Source: Brachycybe producta
Lineage: Eukaryota; Arthropoda; Diplopoda; Playtdesmida; Andrognathidae
Length of the DNA stretch: 64,000 nt
Assembly (NCBI GenBank): GCA_036925085.1
Contig: JAUPFP010000083.1
Span: 448,731 to 512,730, forward strand
Reading direction: 5' to 3'
The notes beneath the pieces are model-generated. The model saw nothing but the letters and a program-made list of their open reading frames with translations. It had not been told where the DNA came from and searched no databases. The translations under genes were made by a program, and so were the position numbers. Positions 60,258 to 64,000 of this stretch are shown piece after piece. How positions within the stretch are numbered: the stretch's first letter is position 1; each line of letters starts with the position of its first letter.

Positions 60258-62962
60258 TGGTTAGGTTAGGTAAGGTAAGGTTGCTCGCTACTGCACATGA
60301 TGTGGAATGCAGCCACAATAGTATCGCCTACTTTGATTGGTGCATTTAAATAATGATCATGCTCAGTAGAGAGTGACCCTTTCTTATAGCCTGCAGTGGC
60401 CTTATGGTCGGAACCAGCTCTTAAAAGGAGTGCCGCCAATTTCTGCAGTGGTTGCAATAAATATAGATGATAAAGAATTATAGATTTTTAAATTTTGTAT
60501 GTTTTTGAAGATACGTTTGTAAGATTTTTTTTGGCTCATGTTGTAAGTACATAAATGTGGATGGATGATGTCGTCGTGATTTGTGATTGTGATAATGGCG
60601 TTGTGATTGGTTGTAAAACAGCAGTTGAAACTTAAGTAGGTTGTATGTGTGCCATGTTGTCGTATGATGCATTTGAGGAGGGAAAATATGTTCTATTTTT
60701 TGTGTTCGAAATATTGGGGGGGGGGACTAGTGAGGGTAAGAATGAGGAGAGGAAGCATCTTCTTTTAGACCAGATCGATAAATAATCACGGGTTTTGTGT
60801 TTTCTTCTTATTCTTGTCAAAGGCGTAGGGGGTGAAGGAGGGAGGTGGCGGCGGTTTACTCAGTAGATAGACAACACCAATATCATGTAATATGGGTTCG
60901 TGTAATGTCATTTTCTAAATGGTTCTTTTATCTTGAATTCCACTGTCTTGTAACAGAGGGACTCTCATCAAATAAAGAGAGAGAGAGAGAGGGGGGGGGG
61001 GGGGATGAGTGGAATTGTTTATATATGGTCACTCAGCAAGTTCACAATATGTCAGGCAGCATTTTTGAATCTTGTCCAAATAGTCCAATTTACAGGGTGT
61101 TTTAATAATACAGTAATTAACTTTATTTTCAAATTATTTAATGTTAATTTAAATTATTTCTATATTTTTTCGTGTTAATAGAATTTTGTGTTGAAATAAT
61201 TTCATGATATTCTAATGGACGAGACAAAAAAAAATTAGATCTATTTCGTTTTATGAGGTGTTTCGTGTTAAAGGATTTCTGTTGTAATAGTAATTTACTA
61301 ATTTTTATTTTTATTTTTTAACCAATTTTAATGGATTCCAACTTTGTAAAACACATGACTTTATTGTGAACACAGGTAAAAAAGCCACTAGAAAAAGGTA
61401 AAAAAAAAAAAACCTAAGAAGATTAAACAAAAAATATGTTTTTGTAGTACTCGCTTACTATAATCTGTTTTGTATTGTTGGTCGAGTGGTTAATGTCTCA
61501 GGCAACTGAGACCATGGTAATGTTGGTCAAGGGTTCAAACCCTTGCACTGCGATTTTTTTTTTTTAAAATATTTTAGAAGGTGGTGGGACAAACAAACAA
61601 ATTATGAAATTAAATAAAAAGCGAGTAAAAATTAGATATTAATTTTTCGGGGGGCAAGTGGCTCCTCTTGCCCCTATGTACGAGCGCCCATGATACAAAT
61701 GCGTCCATCTTTTACAGTTGGCTCCCCAACTACTAAGGAATAATGTCGTGTTTATTGTCGGTATTTCGCGATCACGTCCTTTCCAACCTGCATAAAATGT
61801 GAAAACAAATGCGGAAGAAGAGAACATGATGGTGAAATGTAGTCAATAAACACGGCATTAATCTTCAGACTCCTGTGTCACCCACTCATATCCAATATGA
61901 ACTCCCTGTTTTGCCAGATTTAAACCCACCCACCCATCCATCCACAAAGTATGACAATTATTGTGAAGATGATGGTGACACATAACATATTTTCGGACTT
62001 TCAGAGAAGAAAAAAAAAAAACTCATTCATTATTTTTGCTGTCCTCCATTTAACTTCCCACACATACTGTATAAGGGGCTATACAGAAAAAGGGAGAGAA
62101 AGAAAAAAGCTGAAATTAATTTAGGAATTTTATGATTTGGTTGAACGATCATTTTTATTTTTCTGAGAGCTGCGCAAGCGCAGACGTGTGAAATATGAAG
62201 TGAGGCATGTTTTCATATTATATGACATATGTGGGGAATTCATGTTAATAAATATATACCTTGAAGGGGTTTGAGGAGAGATTTGAGTGATGGGGAAGGG
62301 AATGTGTTTGTATGGGGTGGTTGGTGGTGGTGGTGATGGTGTTGGATGTGTGATGATGGAGAAGGGATTTTCCAATGTACTTATATTGAAAACCCACATG
62401 TATAATATGGGTAACATTGGTGGTTGCTTGTCTATATTCGTGATCCATACTTAATAGGCTTTTCTCCTCCTTCATCCTCATGTTATTTGGCTGTAATATA
62501 ATAAAACTCTCTCTCTCTCTCTCTCTATCTTTTGAGCATGTTTTGCGGTAAACCGCACACGAAATACTTGAGCAGGATGTAGTAGTAACAATTCCAAATG
62601 CAATAATAATGCCTTCAGAGGGATTACTTTTATATTAGTCTACAATGTGGGTTGTTGATAATCACTTAAAACAATCCAAGAAAATAGGTAAATAGATAAG
62701 GAGGGAAAATTCCCACTTTGTAATATGTGTGTTGCCACCAAATTGGAAAATCTGTCACTGTCAACGTGTAAAGCCACCAATTTAATAGTAAATCTGCAAA
62801 TTGACTTATTGTTTTAAGCAGTATATGCAAAAGTTTCCTTTCTTTTATCAAGATAAGACAAGCAAAAATGTATAAATGCCAGTCGGTGCCACTGTGGGCC
62901 ACATGATGATATGAACTTTACACACAAAATACTGTAATTATGTTACAGATAAATATTTAAGA
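60258..62962. other. Gene-free sequence
   Basis: Starts with GGTTAGGTTAGGTAAGGTAA tandem motifs. Also includes poly-G runs (60717, 60992), the tRNA-like sequence at 61474, and a (CT)n at 62504-62526. No coding exon recognised. Confidence 0.45.
61474..61553 (+). ncRNA. tRNA-like sequence (tRNA pseudogene or tRNA-derived SINE head)
   Basis: A-box-like TGGTCGAGTGG (61479-61489) and B-box-like GGTTCAAACCC (61532-61542), a T-arm stem CAAGGG/CCCTTG, an anticodon-like hairpin GTCTCAG/CTGAGAC and a T run just after (polymerase III terminator-like). The acceptor ends do not pair and the anticodon loop is not seven bases, so it is not a functional tRNA. Confidence 0.6.
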
Positions 62963-63365
62963 ACTAGTGGGGTAACCCGTCATAAATGATGGGAGCAAAA
63001 TTCACAGGCAATTGTGCGCATGCGCGTCGTTTGTTCCTTTTTTACTCCTTTCATTTCAATTTCAGTCACCCCCTCCCCCTTTTTTCCTCCCTCCACGTTT
63101 CTCTCTCCCCCTCTACACTTTCCAACCTTTTCCCCTTCCACGTTTCTTTCTCTCTCCCTCTCTACACTTTCCAACCTTTTCCCCTCTCCAATTTAATATC
63201 ATGGGGTTCTTGGATGGGGAGTGTGCAACATATAGTTGACCTTGAGAAAAAAAGCGGTTCATTTATTCAAATTTATATAAATTCCGACATGCTTCAATGG
63301 TTGTACAGCGTTACTTCAGAGACAGATCTTCTTACACAGACCTGGGATATTATATATATAATACG
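62963..63365 (+). mobile_element. CTAGTGGGGTAACCCGTC element carrying a CT-rich block
   Basis: Same left terminus as the 46.15 kb copy, then GCGCATGCGC, a long CT-rich tract with internal tandem repeats (TCTACACTTTCCAACCTTTT recurs near 63111 and 63163), AATTTAATATCATGGGG and a GACCTTGAGAAAAAAAGCGG segment. It ends near ACCTGGGATATTATATATAT. The block from 63003 to 63275 is repeated inverted at 43190-43410. Open frames here are by-products of the CT-rich repeat. Confidence 0.65.
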
Positions 63366-63402
63366 TTTCTACAGTTAAAATGAAATGAACATAAATTAAC
63401 TA

Positions 63403-63714
63403 ATACCTTGTACACAACATGAGTTAAATGAATTCAAATTAAATGAGTTTAGGTGAATTATACGGAATCCAGTTAAGGACATGAACACCAAATAAAAATT
63501 GACTTTATTATTAATATTTTAAAATTGAAATACTAAATCAATATTTTGTCAATACAGTAGTTTATATATTATATTTAAGTATTAACTCAATATTTTGAGA
63601 TCATTAACAGAATAAATTGAATTCGACATGTTGTTTGTTTGTCTTTCACAAAGGGTTCTGTAGAACACATTTATTATTTAAATGCAGTTAAATTATCAGG
63701 TGTGTACTAGGTAT
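63403..63714 (+). mobile_element. Family B MITE, copy 5
   Basis: Ends ATACCTTGTACACAACATGA and GTGTGTACTAGGTAT with the full interior. Confidence 0.85.
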
Positions 63715-63858
63715 AAGGGATGGATCGTATATGCAAAAAACGCAACATTAACTCCCATATTATAAAGTTTTGCAAAAAAATGTGTCTGTAGTGAGTGTGG
63801 AAATTTAATTTAAGTGTTACTTGTTTAAGCTTTGCTTTGTCTTAAGTAAAGTTGCAGA

Positions 63859-64000
63859 CAGGGCCGGCCCTAGAGTATGCGAGGCCCGAGGCAGCAAGCG
63901 ATGAGTGGACCTGGGAAAAAAACGTTTAGTCAGCAGTGCGGGGCTTTTGAAAGTGCGGGGCCCAAGGCGATTGCGTCGCTCGCCATGCCCTAACGTCAGC
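63859..64000. mobile_element. hAT-like element end running off the window
   Basis: Begins CAGGGCCGGCCCTAGAG and continues as GC-rich sequence (GAGGCCCGAGGCAG, then GGGGCCCAAGGCGA) unlike its AT-rich surroundings. The CAGGGCCGGCCCTA start is a common hAT terminal type. The candidate 8-bp target is GTTGCAGA (63851-63858); the other end is outside. Confidence 0.55.

Noticed and set aside
62986..63378. Open frames of 60-130 codons in the CT-rich block, and the similar minus-strand frame at 43124-43441
   Set aside because: They follow from the same dispersed CT-rich repeat; the shared 'protein' similarity is repeat similarity, and different frames are all open.

Overview
The window is AT-rich animal nuclear DNA, probably from a bilaterian invertebrate. 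It holds one convincing protein-coding gene, an intronless SoxB1-class transcription factor (the Sox2/Sox1/Sox3 group) on the + strand at 17203-18222. Its HMG box is uninterrupted, and the SoxB tail and C-terminal activation region are close to the vertebrate SOX2 pattern. The species cannot be named from the sequence. Prokaryotic features are absent (no operons, no dense ORFs). AATAAA signals, splice-like signals, microsatellites and many short non-autonomous DNA transposons fit a eukaryotic genome.

Layout. 1-16.4 kb: AT-rich gene desert with several families of palindromic miniature transposons (here A to G), poly-G tracts, a (TA)n microsatellite and two candidate regulatory blocks (about 11.34-11.44 kb and 15.47-15.56 kb). 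16.4-17.2 kb: likely promoter and 5' UTR, with a GA tract, inverted CCAAT boxes, a CG-rich patch and short upstream ORFs. 17.2-18.2 kb: SoxB1 CDS. 18.2-18.9 kb: T-rich 3' UTR with several AATAAA signals. 19.8-44.5 kb: mainly hairpin elements, with a candidate spliced exon at 36290-36431. 44.56-45.0 kb: SOX/POU/homeodomain motif cluster. 46.1-46.95 kb: nested transposons, in which a hAT miniature element with a perfect 8-bp target duplication sits inside the broken C-terminus of a hAT-type transposase gene. 47-64 kb: more elements, a recent 192-bp tandem duplication, a second hAT element with an 8-bp duplication, a tRNA-like sequence, and a further hAT-like end running off the window.

How it works together: the layout is that of a developmental transcription factor in a regulatory desert, with DNA transposons filling space between possible enhancers. 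No autonomous transposase ORF is intact, so the miniature elements would have to be mobilised in trans. No novel multi-gene system was found. The most interesting observations are the nested hAT insertion, a palindromic element with a 9-bp target duplication (Mutator-like), the SOX/POU-rich noncoding block and the possible second transcription unit.
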